From assembly GCA_016719635.1 (NCBI GenBank), contig JADJYT010000002.1, positions 186,001-250,000 of the forward strand: DNA of 64,000 bases, read 5' to 3'. Shown here in pieces: positions 37,676-46,420 of the stretch (position 1 is the first letter of the stretch; the number at the start of each line of letters is the position of its first letter). This DNA comes from Sphingobacteriales bacterium. Lineage in GTDB: Bacteria; Bacteroidota; Bacteroidia; Chitinophagales; JADIYW01. The notes under the pieces are model-generated. The model made no database searches, had not been told where the DNA came from, and saw only the letters and a program-made list of their open reading frames with translations. A program made the translations under genes and the position numbers.

Positions 37676-38056
37676 TTACAGGACAGAGGAGGCAGGCGGG
37701 TGAAAAAAGTCCTTGTAAAATGAAAAGGAATACAATTCTGCATACCAGGATATCTGCTTTACAGGAGATTCTTCTGTCACAATGGCAAAGTTGAAGGCTG
37801 CATTTTTTTCAAAAAAGATGATGACAGTTTCGACTAAACTCAATTTATCCGATCCCGGGGGTGATTTTTTATCATCGAACACGTCGTTCAATTCCTTCTT
37901 CAAATGGCATTTCCCGTTACATTTTTTTTGAGGACTCTGTTTATTTATACAAAGCACCTTGGAAATGTATTCATAATTAACCGCATATTCCAATACCGGC
38001 ACTATCGGCCGGATAACCATAAGCAGTGACAGAATAAGCAGAATAAAGATTTTCAC
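37676..38056 (-). CDS. Small membrane-anchored Cys-rich protein of the copper-type operon
   Basis: 126 aa with a GTG start, 4 nt after an exact TACTTTTG -7 element. An N-terminal hydrophobic segment (about 2-22) acts as signal or anchor. Then comes a cluster with C36, C46 and C50-H51, in the context KCNGKCHLKKEL. Similar small proteins occur beside TonB receptors in other Bacteroidota as far as I recall, but no function is known. As first gene of the receptor operon, with a possible metal-binding CxxxCH, it is a candidate copper chaperone or sensor. Confidence 0.7.
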   Translation of the reverse strand: MKIFILLILSLLMVIRPIVPVLEYAVNYEYISKVLCINKQSPQKKCNGKCHLKKELNDVFDDKKSPPGSDKLSLVETVIIFFEKNAAFNFAIVTEESPVKQISWYAELYSFSFYKDFFHPPASSVL

Positions 38057-38060
38057 AGGT

Positions 38061-38068
38061 CAAAAGTA
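38061..38068 (-). promoter_or_regulatory. -7 promoter element TACTTTTG for the copper-type operon
   Basis: Exact TAnnTTTG on the minus strand, 4 nt before the GTG start codon. The message is predicted to begin at the start codon. Confidence 0.58.
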
Positions 38069-38091
38069 GCAAATAAATATACGGCAGGCTA

Positions 38092-38103
38092 TGACTAAAA
38101 TCA
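38092..38103. promoter_or_regulatory. TGACTAAAATCA, one-mismatch relative of the palindromic site
   Basis: TGAC-N4-ATCA, one base from the TGAT-N4-ATCA pattern. Its centre is 41.5 bp upstream of the start point predicted at 38056, the classic position for a CRP/FNR-type activator. It is weaker than the three exact copies. Confidence 0.3.
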
Positions 38104-38204
38104 TGTATTGACAAAACATACAATTTCTTAATCTAGAAGATTCATGTAAAATATTTAATGATAGAATCGTATGATTGTCAGGAAAGAAAATGTTGAAATG
38201 AAAA

Positions 38205-39140
38205 TCAGTTGTCTGCCTGTTGTTTATTCACAAGCAGGTACATCACTGCCATTCTCACAGCCACGCCGTTTTCCACCTGATCCAGGATTATGGAATGTTC
38301 GCTGTCAGCCACATCACTCGTAATCTCCACGCCGCGGTTGATAGGTCCCGGATGCATGATGACGATTTCTTTCTGCAGCTTTTCGAGTCGTTGTTTATTT
38401 AACCCGAAGTATAAGGCATATTCCCGCAGGGAAGGAAAGTATTTGGTGTTCTGGCGTTCCAGCTGTATGCGCAGCACATTGGCCACCTCACACCACTGCA
38501 GGGTCTCGTCCACATTGTGAGAGATATGGACACCCAACGCTTCAATATGTTTTGGAATGAGGGTGGATGGACCACAGAGTGCCACATCTGCGCCTAATTT
38601 TTTCAGGCAAAAGATATTCGACAGAGCCACTCTGGAATGCATGATATCACCGATAATGGCGATTTTTTTTCCTTTCAGGTCTCCGATTTTTTCCTGCATG
38701 GAATACGCATCCAGCAAAGCCTGTGTAGGATGTTCATGCGTGCCGTCGCCGGCGTTCACGATGTGTGCGCCGATGCGTTCGGACAGATAGTGCGCAGCGC
38801 CCGGACTGGAATGCCGCATCACAATCATATCCACCTTCATCGACAGGATATTGTTGACCGTATCGAGCAAAGTCTCCCCTTTTTTGACGGAAGAGGAAGA
38901 GGAAGAAAAATTGATGATATCCGCCGACAGACGCTTTTGGGCCAGTTCAAACGAGATGCGTGTCCTGGTGGAATTTTCAAAAAACAAATTGGCTACCGTA
39001 ATATCCCGCAATGTCGGTACCTTTTTTATCGGCCGGTTGATGATGTCTTTGAACTGGGTAGCGGTTTTTAAAATCAACTGAATGTCATCTACGTTCAGAT
39101 GTTCTATCCCGATAACGTGCTTTGAACTTAGTTGATTCAT
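38205..39140 (-). CDS. pyrB: Aspartate carbamoyltransferase catalytic chain
   Basis: 311 aa, full length. The carbamoyl-phosphate site is STRTRISFE (in FFENSTRTRISF), with further active-site segments MRHSSPGAA, HPTQAL and HPGPINRG. It catalyses the committed step of pyrimidine synthesis, carbamoyl phosphate plus aspartate. It lies 92 nt downstream of pyrR on the same strand. That spacer could hold attenuator sequence, but no clear terminator hairpin was found in it. Confidence 0.96.
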   Translation of the reverse strand: MNQLSSKHVIGIEHLNVDDIQLILKTATQFKDIINRPIKKVPTLRDITVANLFFENSTRTRISFELAQKRLSADIINFSSSSSSVKKGETLLDTVNNILSMKVDMIVMRHSSPGAAHYLSERIGAHIVNAGDGTHEHPTQALLDAYSMQEKIGDLKGKKIAIIGDIMHSRVALSNIFCLKKLGADVALCGPSTLIPKHIEALGVHISHNVDETLQWCEVANVLRIQLERQNTKYFPSLREYALYFGLNKQRLEKLQKEIVIMHPGPINRGVEITSDVADSEHSIILDQVENGVAVRMAVMYLLVNKQQADN

Positions 39141-39232
39141 AATATGGTTGCAGTTTACTGTTCACAGTTGCAGTTCATCGATGACAATTTAAATTCCTGT
39201 TTCATTTTTCTTGTCTGCGATACCTGTACCGT

Positions 39233-39769
39233 TTATTCTTTCGCTTTAATAAAAACCACTCTGTCTTCTCCATCCTTTTCGGCCCACTGCACTTCCACAT
39301 CCACTTTTTCAATCGTATCCACGACATCGCCCATAAAGTCGGGCTGAATTGGCAGCTCACGGTTAAACCGTCGGTCTATCAGCACCAGTAATTCTATTTT
39401 ATGGGGCCTTCCGAATGACAGCAACGCATCCAGCGCCGCGCGGATGGTTCTGCCGGTAAACAAGACATCATCCATCAGCAATACATTTTTCTCCTCAATA
39501 AGGAAATCGATTTCCGTCACTTTCGCATTCAGCGATTTGCCGCGCCTGAAATCATCGCGGTGAAAAGTCGTATCGATTTTTCCGAACGGAATATCGATTT
39601 TGGTCAGTTCCAGTATTTTCTGATGAATTTTTTCTGCCAACAGCACCCCTCTCGGCTGTACGCCGATAATGACGGTGTTTTGAAAATTGATGGATTCGAT
39701 AACTTCTCTGCTCAACCGCTCTATCGTCAGTTGAATCTGCTTCCCGTTTAGAAGAATAGTATCCGACAT
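39233..39769 (-). CDS. pyrR: Bifunctional pyrimidine regulator/uracil phosphoribosyltransferase PyrR
   Basis: 178 aa phosphoribosyltransferase. The PRPP-binding motif is VLLMDDVLFTGRTIRAALDAL, and the start LNGKQIQLTIERLSREVIE is typical of PyrR. In Gram-positive bacteria it controls pyr operons by RNA binding and also makes UMP from uracil; here it precedes pyrB, so it may do either. The ATG is 5 nt after an exact TAATTTTG -7 element, suggesting a leaderless message and leaving no room for an upstream attenuator. Confidence 0.93.
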   Translation of the reverse strand: MSDTILLNGKQIQLTIERLSREVIESINFQNTVIIGVQPRGVLLAEKIHQKILELTKIDIPFGKIDTTFHRDDFRRGKSLNAKVTEIDFLIEEKNVLLMDDVLFTGRTIRAALDALLSFGRPHKIELLVLIDRRFNRELPIQPDFMGDVVDTIEKVDVEVQWAEKDGEDRVVFIKAKE

Positions 39770-39774
39770 TGCTG

Positions 39775-39782
39775 CAAAATTA
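39775..39782 (-). promoter_or_regulatory. -7 promoter element TAATTTTG for pyrR-pyrB
   Basis: Exact TAnnTTTG on the minus strand, 5 nt before the pyrR ATG. Confidence 0.58.
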
Positions 39783-39823
39783 GGAAATAAATCTGAAAGG
39801 ATGGCAAATCGGCGGTTTTTTGT

Positions 39824-39831
39824 TAAATTTG
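39824..39831 (+). promoter_or_regulatory. -7 promoter element TAAATTTG for the DUF1304 gene
   Basis: Exact TAnnTTTG on the plus strand, 16 nt before the ATG at 39848. It is divergent from the pyrR promoter 42 bp away. Confidence 0.5.
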
Positions 39832-39847
39832 GATAAACAGATATACC

Positions 39848-40246
39848 ATGCCTGCTGTTACCCTGCTATTTGCCTTTCTCGCCGCTTTGCTGCACGTTCT
39901 GTTCTTTCTGATGGAAAGCGTGTTCTATATGAACCCGAAAGTGCACCGCAACTTTGGCGTAAAAAAAATCGAAGATGCCCAAACGCTCCGACTGACGATG
40001 TTCAACCAGGGTTTTTACAACCTGTTCCTGTCGGCGGGTATTTTTGCCGGAATGTATTTATTGACGACGGAACATGTCACCGTAGGCAAAACGCTCATTT
40101 TATTCAACTGCGCCAGCATGTTTCTGGCAGCTGTTGTCCTGTTTGTTTCCAAGCCCAACATGCTGAAAGGTGTTTTTATTCAGGGATTGTGCCCGCTCCT
40201 GGCGCTCATCACTTATTTGCTGGCAAATAAGGCGATACAGTTGTAG
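39848..40246 (+). CDS. DUF1304 family membrane protein
   Basis: 132 aa with four hydrophobic helices at about 4-22, 52-70, 79-98 and 107-127. Family features include HVLFFLMESVFY in the first helix and FNQGFYNLFLSAG in the second. It is an inner-membrane protein of unknown function found in many bacteria. Single gene with its own -7 element, divergent from pyrR. Confidence 0.83.
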   Translation: MPAVTLLFAFLAALLHVLFFLMESVFYMNPKVHRNFGVKKIEDAQTLRLTMFNQGFYNLFLSAGIFAGMYLLTTEHVTVGKTLILFNCASMFLAAVVLFVSKPNMLKGVFIQGLCPLLALITYLLANKAIQL

Positions 40247-40345
40247 GGAATCCAAACTGATGGCATTCGTATTTAATGAAGCAAAAGTATACTTAATACA
40301 AACCGATAAACACTAAACTTCGGAACAAGTAAGACACAATCTTTA

Positions 40346-41068
40346 ATGACCGACTTAGAACAAAATTATCAAGCAATATATTTTCATCCACACAATAGTA
40401 AAGGTTGTGCAATGAACTTAATGGCTTTTGGATTTCATCAATTTCAAAGAGTTGAAAAAATAAAACGACTTGGTGAATATAAAGAGTTATGTTTTGCTAA
40501 CGAAAAAGCCTCAATAGACGATAGGATTGCTTCAGAATTTGGTTTCAATCAGTTATTGGATTGCATAAAAATTTCATTATGTTTCGAAAATTTTATGAAG
40601 TCACTTTTATTGTTAAATGGATATATTATCCATAAGCTTGAAAAAAATTCCTTTAAAGACTTATATTATCAGCAATTTAATCGCCCAATAGCTCTTCAAG
40701 AAATATTAAGTACAAACAAATGGGAAATTAATGAAAAACTTCAAACAACTAATCCTGAAATGCGCAATCAAATAAAAGGAATCTTAAAGAATACGATTGG
40801 GATGAAAGAGCTCCTTTCAAAGGAATATCAAAAATTATTTAATATTTCACCAAACATAATTTCAGTATGTAAACCATATTTTGAGTATCGAAATAACTTA
40901 CATCTTTATATGCATGAGAGCATTAATATTTCAATAAATGACTATAGAGATTTAATTGAAATAATTTCGTTTGTAAACAATCATCTTGTCAGAATTCATA
41001 ATCTTGTAATAGATGATATTGGTAAGAGTTCAGAGTATAAGCTTCATAAAATACAATTATGTGTCTAA
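40346..41068 (+). CDS. AT-rich orphan protein of unknown function
   Basis: 240 aa, mostly alpha-helical by composition, with no signal peptide or membrane segment. I do not recognise a family. A helix near residue 180 reads EYRNNLHLYMHE; an Arg followed closely by His recalls HEPN proteins, but the spacing (RxxxH) does not fit their usual Rx4-6H. Base composition stands out: hand counts give 13/60 and 12/60 G+C at 40561-40680, against 34/60 at 41521-41580 in the next gene. It is flanked by gene-poor DNA on both sides. It is probably a horizontally acquired accessory gene. Confidence 0.6.
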   Translation: MTDLEQNYQAIYFHPHNSKGCAMNLMAFGFHQFQRVEKIKRLGEYKELCFANEKASIDDRIASEFGFNQLLDCIKISLCFENFMKSLLLLNGYIIHKLEKNSFKDLYYQQFNRPIALQEILSTNKWEINEKLQTTNPEMRNQIKGILKNTIGMKELLSKEYQKLFNISPNIISVCKPYFEYRNNLHLYMHESINISINDYRDLIEIISFVNNHLVRIHNLVIDDIGKSSEYKLHKIQLCV

Positions 41069-41114
41069 TACCTAGCCTAGACTGGTCTTGGTATCGCTTT
41101 AACATTCTCGCAAC

Positions 41115-41131
41115 AACTATTCCCAATAGTT
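41115..41131. repeat. Inverted repeat AACTATT-CCC-AATAGTT
   Basis: Perfect 7-bp arms with a 3-nt loop, about 47 nt after the AT-rich orphan gene. No T-run follows, so it is not a standard terminator. Confidence 0.5.
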
Positions 41132-41159
41132 ACGTGATAATACAGACAGTTACCTTTCC

Positions 41160-41186
41160 CTGTATCCCTCCCTGGGCGGGATACAG
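41160..41186. repeat. Inverted repeat CTGTATCCC / GGGATACAG
   Basis: Perfect 9-bp arms around a 9-nt loop, which could extend in RNA through loop G/C bases. No T-run follows. Together with the previous hairpin it marks the gene-free border between the orphan gene and the acyl-CoA dehydrogenase gene. Confidence 0.55.
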
Positions 41187-41344
41187 AAAGTGCCAATCAA
41201 TTCATGCCTGACATTCATAAGAAGTGATTATATCCAGGAAGTGAAAATTAAACCGAGAAGAAATCAAAAATACTGCAATGCTGTAATTTTGCTCTTTTCT
41301 TACCCCAAAATAGCGTAATTTTACAGTCCCAAGATTCCTTCCTT

Positions 41345-43015
41345 ATGAACAAGAAAGCTACTCTATATTCTGATTTTATTCAGTCGCTGCCCAAACTGAA
41401 CAACGAATTTACCGATGACCTCTTTTTGCAGGATTACCTGCAGACATATCTGCCTGCAGACATGCTGCAGGCCATCACACCCGACCTGATACAGTTCGGA
41501 AGGCGGGTAGTCGGGGACTGCATCGAATGGGCGCGGGAAGCGGAAACCAATCCTCCCGTATTAACACAGTTTGACGCCTGGGGAAACCGGATTGATGAGA
41601 TAAAGGTTTCACAAGGCTGGCTGAACCTGGAAAGAGTGGCCGCCGAAGAAGGACTGGTAGCCATCGGTTACGAACGCAGCTATCAGGAACATTCCCGTTT
41701 GTATCAGTTTACCAAATTATACCTGTACACGGCATCGTCCGCCATCTATACCTGCCCGCTGGCGATGACCGACGGTGCGGCAAGGCTGATAGAATATTAC
41801 GGCGATGAGGAATTGAAAGCGGATGCTTTTGCTGCACTGACTTCCCGTAATCCGGCTCGGTTTAAGACAAGCGGGCAATGGATGACCGAGCGTACCGGCG
41901 GATCGGATGTGTCGCGCTCCATGACGTTCGCCACTCCGGACGGAAACGGATACCTCCTGAGAGGACATAAATGGTTCACCTCTGCCATCACCGCGGATAT
42001 GGCGTTTACACTCGCCTCCACCGAGCATTCCGAACCGGGAAGAAATGCGACGCTTTCGCTGTTTTACCTTCCCATACGGGATGGAAACGGCAAGCTGAAC
42101 GGCATAGAAGTGGAAGCGTTGAAAGATAAACTGGGAACACGCGCCCTGCCGACGGCTCAGCTGAACCTGACGGGTGTTAAGGCGAAAATGGTGGGCGAAA
42201 AAGGGAAAGGGGTTAAAACGATTGCCACCCTGTTCAATGTGACGAGGATCTACAATACGGTGAGTGCGGTTTCGTACCTGCGTAGAGCGTACGCCTTGAG
42301 CAAAGCTTACAGTTCTAAACGGGAATCGTTCGGACAAAAGATAGAGAATCATCTACTGCACCGAAAGAGCCTTCGTGAAATGGAAATTGCCTTTCAAAGC
42401 AATACGATGCTGGCGCTGTTTCTGGCACGTTTGCTAGGCAGGGAAGATTGCCGGTTGGCATCGGAATCGGAGCAGTCACTGTTACGCCTGCTGACACCGA
42501 TTGCCAAACTCTATACCGCCAGGCAGGCCATACAGTACGCGTCGGAACATATTGAGATGTTTGGCGGCATCGGCTATCTCGAGGACAGCGGTATTCCTGT
42601 AATGCTGCGCGATGTGCAGACCCTCAGCATCTGGGAAGGCACCACCAATGTATTGTCGCTGGATATGCTGCGTGCCATCGAGAAAGAAAACGGCTTGTCT
42701 GCCTTTCAGGAATTTGCCGATGGCATCTTATCGGACATCGGGATTTCGGAACTGGAACAGCAAAAGAGAGTGCTGTCAGCAAAAGTAAACACCATAGTAA
42801 ATTTCATTAAAAACACGAAAAACAAAGACAATAGGATTGCCGCAGCCAGGGATATTGCCTTTTATATCGCGGAAGTAACGATTGCATTGCTTTGGATGGA
42901 TTTCCTGCAATCAAACAGCGGCAAAGCGAACTACCTGAATACGCTGAACTACTGGCTGCAGTATAAGATGAACGACAACTCACTGCAGGCTGCAGCACAA
43001 CTGGAATTGGTGTAA
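41345..43015 (+). CDS. AidB/ACAD11-like acyl-CoA dehydrogenase
   Basis: 556 aa, longer than ordinary acyl-CoA dehydrogenases and near the size of AidB-type members. There is an extra N-terminal region of about 130 aa, then the FAD segment GQWMTERTGGSDVSRS. A catalytic Glu is retained in SIWEGTTNVLSLDML near the C-terminus, the AidB-like form of the IYEGT motif. A helical tail of about 110 aa follows. It could oxidise an unusual acyl-CoA or play an AidB-like stress role. It ends 4 nt from the convergent glycyl radical enzyme gene. Confidence 0.85.
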   Translation: MNKKATLYSDFIQSLPKLNNEFTDDLFLQDYLQTYLPADMLQAITPDLIQFGRRVVGDCIEWAREAETNPPVLTQFDAWGNRIDEIKVSQGWLNLERVAAEEGLVAIGYERSYQEHSRLYQFTKLYLYTASSAIYTCPLAMTDGAARLIEYYGDEELKADAFAALTSRNPARFKTSGQWMTERTGGSDVSRSMTFATPDGNGYLLRGHKWFTSAITADMAFTLASTEHSEPGRNATLSLFYLPIRDGNGKLNGIEVEALKDKLGTRALPTAQLNLTGVKAKMVGEKGKGVKTIATLFNVTRIYNTVSAVSYLRRAYALSKAYSSKRESFGQKIENHLLHRKSLREMEIAFQSNTMLALFLARLLGREDCRLASESEQSLLRLLTPIAKLYTARQAIQYASEHIEMFGGIGYLEDSGIPVMLRDVQTLSIWEGTTNVLSLDMLRAIEKENGLSAFQEFADGILSDIGISELEQQKRVLSAKVNTIVNFIKNTKNKDNRIAAARDIAFYIAEVTIALLWMDFLQSNSGKANYLNTLNYWLQYKMNDNSLQAAAQLELV

Positions 43016-43019
43016 CCTA

Positions 43020-45422
43020 TCAGCAGCTTAAACTGCTGCGCTGTATGATTTCGTCTTTCATAGCCGGAGAGAGGTCATTGAAATAAGCCGAATAACCCGA
43101 CACCCGGACGATCAGTGACGTATATTTTTCAGGATGCAGTTTGGCATCTTTCAGCATTTCCGTATCCAGTACATTCAACTGCAGCTGCATGCCACCTTTC
43201 TTGAAATATGTTGACATAAGGCTTTTTAGAATTTCTCTGCCATGCTCTCCTTTCAGAGTTGCCGTATCAAATTTTGCGTTCACATTCACCCCGTTATGCG
43301 CCCTGACATAATCAATCGCAGTGATGGAATTAAACAACGCTGTAGGACCCTTTTTATCGGCACCGTTCATAGGCGAAATTCCTGAAGAAAAAGGCATTCC
43401 TTTCTTTCTTCCGCTGGGAAGTGCGGCAGTATATTTTCCAAAACTGTAGTGGGTGGTGGTAGAATAATAGCCGGCCACAAACTGACCGCCCCGTGTATTT
43501 TTTTTATTTTCAAAGCAACTGTAGAACGTATTGGCCACCCAGCTGCTGAACTGATCCACTTCCGAAATATCGTTGCCAAATTTATCTGCATGCAGCAAGT
43601 CTAGTCTCATTTTTTCGTTTCCGTCGAAATTACGCTTCAATGCCTTGATTAAATTGACCAACGTGTATTTCTTCTTTACAAATACCAGTTGATGTATGGC
43701 ATATAAACTGTCCCCAACATCTGTAATCCCTACGCCCTGCACACCGCTGAAATTGTAGACGGCACCTCCGTCCGTAACGTCTTTACCTTTTTCAATACAA
43801 CCATCAATCATGGCGGAAGTAAACGGAGTTGGATGAAATTTCTTGTTTCCCAACTCTATTGGCGCCAATACACCCACTAATTTATCTACCTTGTACTGGA
43901 GTTGAATGAGGTATGCCTCTTTTACATCTTCAATGCTTTTGAATGTTTCCGGGTCTGCGGTCTTGCAACCAGACATACGCATACTATTGAAAAGTTTCCC
44001 TTTGTTCAATGCCATCTCCAGGCAAATCGGCATATTGAAAAGGGCAGCATCGGTGGAACCAAACGTTTTACCCGGTGCACCGAGCTCCACACAACCCAAT
44101 GTAGTGTATTCGCGTGCATCCTGATTCGAGAAGCCGCATTTCTGCAAACTCTCTATAATGACCGTATCGTTGAATAATGCCGGAGAGTTGACGCCTTTCA
44201 GAAGATTCGATACAATCTTATCCACATACCTTTTCGGAGAACCCGGATGGATGCGTGCATGATAGTTGGGTTGTCTCAATCTGACTTCGTCCATCAGCTC
44301 TAGTATGATATATGACAAATCATTGGTCACATCCTTACCATCTCCATCGATACCGCCTATGGTCATAGCCTGTCCGCTCAGAAAGCCTCCGTGACATTCA
44401 CTGATGGCATGGCTGAACACCGGTATGATTTCAGCACTTTTTACGGCAAAACAACCCAGCAGTTCTTTTGCTCTTTGCTCAGTCAAAACTCCCGTTTCTA
44501 TATCTTTTGTATAAAACGGATAAAGATACTGATCGGTTCTTCCAAAACTGATGCCATTATCAAGGCCTTCCAAAAACAAAGCGGTATGCACCATCCAGAC
44601 AGACTGCAGTGCTTCCTCAAAGGTAGAAGCGGGTTTTCTGGGTACATTTTGAAGGTTTTTTGAAATCTGAGATAACTCCTCTTTCCGAACAATATCAACT
44701 TCCACTTCTGCCATACGAGCTGCTTCATCGGCATATTTCAAAGCCATGGAAATTACACCTTCACAAATTATAATCATGGCATTATAAAGATGGTTTCTGG
44801 TATCGTCTGCTGTCAGCGTCTTTTGCTGTTCCTTTATTTTTGCTATGATTCCATCCAGCCCCAGATTTATCAGCAATTCGTAATCCGGCACAAAATGGCC
44901 TATACCGCCCGTTTCGTTGATCAGATAAAATTTAGGGTGCAGCTGATCAATGACGAAACCAAACAACTCTATCATTGAGAATGATTTGTATGCAAGAAAT
45001 TTTGTCAGCCAGAAAGGGGCAACATCCTTTAACAGTGCCTTCTTTTCCGCATTCGTAATTTCGAGCGGATTCAGATTCCTGGTGCTGAAACTGAAGATAT
45101 CTTCCAATACGGCAACGCCGTGCAACTCCGGATATATAGGGCCTGCGAGCCTTTTGGAGGTAGTGCTGCCGACTATTAACTCATCGGGGTAAATTTTCAC
45201 CGACTTTCGGTTCAGCACATACGACAACGCTTCTGCCTTTTGGATGACTAACGGTTTTTCCTTATTCTCCTTTTTTTTAAAATATTCCGTTATCAGAACT
45301 GCTCGTTCCGCACAGATAGAAGGATGTGAAGCCTCGACGGCCGCATGTAGCCGGCGGAGCCTGCCGGATACAGTTGTATTGTTTCGTTGTACATCGACTA
45401 TTTCTATTGTTGTTGTTTCCAT
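43020..45422 (-). CDS. Glycyl radical enzyme (pyruvate formate-lyase-like, substrate unknown)
   Basis: 800 aa from ATG 45422, 10 nt after the activase stop; an open frame from 45470 would overlap the activase. The glycyl radical motif RVSGYSAYF has the radical site at G776. The catalytic loop is LGCVELGAPGK with C444 followed by Val-Glu, the one-Cys pattern of dehydratase, lyase and decarboxylase members, not the Cys-Cys of true pyruvate formate-lyase. The Glu is followed by Leu-Gly where diol dehydratases and choline lyase usually have Pro. The enzyme needs anaerobic activation and is destroyed by oxygen. Its substrate cannot be assigned. It forms an operon with its activase. Confidence 0.88.
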   Translation of the reverse strand: METTTIEIVDVQRNNTTVSGRLRRLHAAVEASHPSICAERAVLITEYFKKKENKEKPLVIQKAEALSYVLNRKSVKIYPDELIVGSTTSKRLAGPIYPELHGVAVLEDIFSFSTRNLNPLEITNAEKKALLKDVAPFWLTKFLAYKSFSMIELFGFVIDQLHPKFYLINETGGIGHFVPDYELLINLGLDGIIAKIKEQQKTLTADDTRNHLYNAMIIICEGVISMALKYADEAARMAEVEVDIVRKEELSQISKNLQNVPRKPASTFEEALQSVWMVHTALFLEGLDNGISFGRTDQYLYPFYTKDIETGVLTEQRAKELLGCFAVKSAEIIPVFSHAISECHGGFLSGQAMTIGGIDGDGKDVTNDLSYIILELMDEVRLRQPNYHARIHPGSPKRYVDKIVSNLLKGVNSPALFNDTVIIESLQKCGFSNQDAREYTTLGCVELGAPGKTFGSTDAALFNMPICLEMALNKGKLFNSMRMSGCKTADPETFKSIEDVKEAYLIQLQYKVDKLVGVLAPIELGNKKFHPTPFTSAMIDGCIEKGKDVTDGGAVYNFSGVQGVGITDVGDSLYAIHQLVFVKKKYTLVNLIKALKRNFDGNEKMRLDLLHADKFGNDISEVDQFSSWVANTFYSCFENKKNTRGGQFVAGYYSTTTHYSFGKYTAALPSGRKKGMPFSSGISPMNGADKKGPTALFNSITAIDYVRAHNGVNVNAKFDTATLKGEHGREILKSLMSTYFKKGGMQLQLNVLDTEMLKDAKLHPEKYTSLIVRVSGYSAYFNDLSPAMKDEIIQRSSLSC

Positions 45423-45432
45423 ACGTAATTTT

Positions 45433-46329
45433 TTAACGATATAAAATGGTGGTAATATTTTCTTCTTCAAAAAAGTGTTGAAACCCTCTTAATTCATCGG
45501 TAGAAAGTGGGTTCAGGTTTAATCCGGGAAGCGGACTTTCAATCTTATCTGCCTTACTTTCCCCCATATTGTGATACGGCAGTAAATGAATCTTTTCAAT
45601 GCCGTACTTTTTCAGCAAATCGACTATAGTTTTGAGGTTTACTTCATCAGTGGTAAGACCGGGTATCAGTGGTAAACGGAATTCTACAGGCGCATGTGAC
45701 TGAATCAATCTTTCCGCATTTCCAATGATTCTGCTGCTGTCTCCAGACAGTAATAATTTATTCTTATTCTGATCCAGAATCTTCAAATCAAAATAAATCA
45801 AATCCAGATACGGTAAGAGCCATTCAAATTTATCCCATGAAAAATATCCGTTGGTTTCAATGTTTGTATGAATTGACTGTGCCTTGCATAATTTCAGCAG
45901 CCTGAACAAAAAGTCAAAATGAATCGTTGGTTCTCCACCTGAAAAGGTGACACCTCCTCCTGAATCCGCATAATAATCTTTATCACGGAGTATTTCCTGC
46001 ATCACCCTATCTTCAGAATACTCTTTTCCTACAATCCGGATAGCATCGGAAACACAGACATCTTCGCACTTGCCACAGCACGTACATTTTAATCTGTCAA
46101 TATACAGACCGCCGTTGACGCTGATGGCATTTGCCTCACAGACCTTCATACAGTCAAGGTTTTTCATACAGTTATCCGGATAATACGCTATCTCCGGCTT
46201 TAACGCCATGGATTCAGGATTCTGGCACCAGGGACATTCCAGATTACAGCCTTTAAAAAAAACGACCGTCCTTATTCCGGGACCGTCGTGAATAGAGAAT
46301 CGTTGAATGTCAAAAATGAGCGGTTTCAT
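45433..46329 (-). CDS. Glycyl radical enzyme activase (radical SAM, extra ferredoxin clusters)
   Basis: 298 aa. The radical SAM motif is CNLECPWC (C28, C32, C35). An inserted ferredoxin-like domain (about 53-100) has eight Cys in two groups (CMKNLDCMKVC ... CTCCGKCEDVC). That insert is typical of activases for dehydratase/decarboxylase-type glycyl radical enzymes and absent from the pyruvate formate-lyase activase. GGVTFSGGEPT is the SAM-binding loop. It generates the glycyl radical on the enzyme encoded 10 nt downstream. The promoter region contains the palindromic site at 46421. Confidence 0.93.
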   Translation of the reverse strand: MKPLIFDIQRFSIHDGPGIRTVVFFKGCNLECPWCQNPESMALKPEIAYYPDNCMKNLDCMKVCEANAISVNGGLYIDRLKCTCCGKCEDVCVSDAIRIVGKEYSEDRVMQEILRDKDYYADSGGGVTFSGGEPTIHFDFLFRLLKLCKAQSIHTNIETNGYFSWDKFEWLLPYLDLIYFDLKILDQNKNKLLLSGDSSRIIGNAERLIQSHAPVEFRLPLIPGLTTDEVNLKTIVDLLKKYGIEKIHLLPYHNMGESKADKIESPLPGLNLNPLSTDELRGFQHFFEEENITTILYR

Positions 46330-46389
46330 TTTTTAAATTTGCAGGCAGTTTAAAACACACATATTTCATTTGCCAAATGGACGTTTTAT

Positions 46390-46397
46390 TAAAGTTA
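46390..46397 (-). promoter_or_regulatory. Possible -7 element TAACTTTA for the activase/glycyl radical enzyme operon
   Basis: One mismatch to TAnnTTTG on the minus strand. It predicts a start point near 46385, which puts the centre of the palindrome at 46421-46432 about 41.5 bp upstream. Confidence 0.38.
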
Positions 46398-46420
46398 ATT
46401 ACAATAAAAGCCTTAAAGTA

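Noticed and set aside
40886..40921. HEPN ribonuclease motif in the AT-rich orphan protein
   Set aside because: The Arg-His spacing is RxxxH, shorter than the Rx4-6H required, and no partner antitoxin gene is adjacent.
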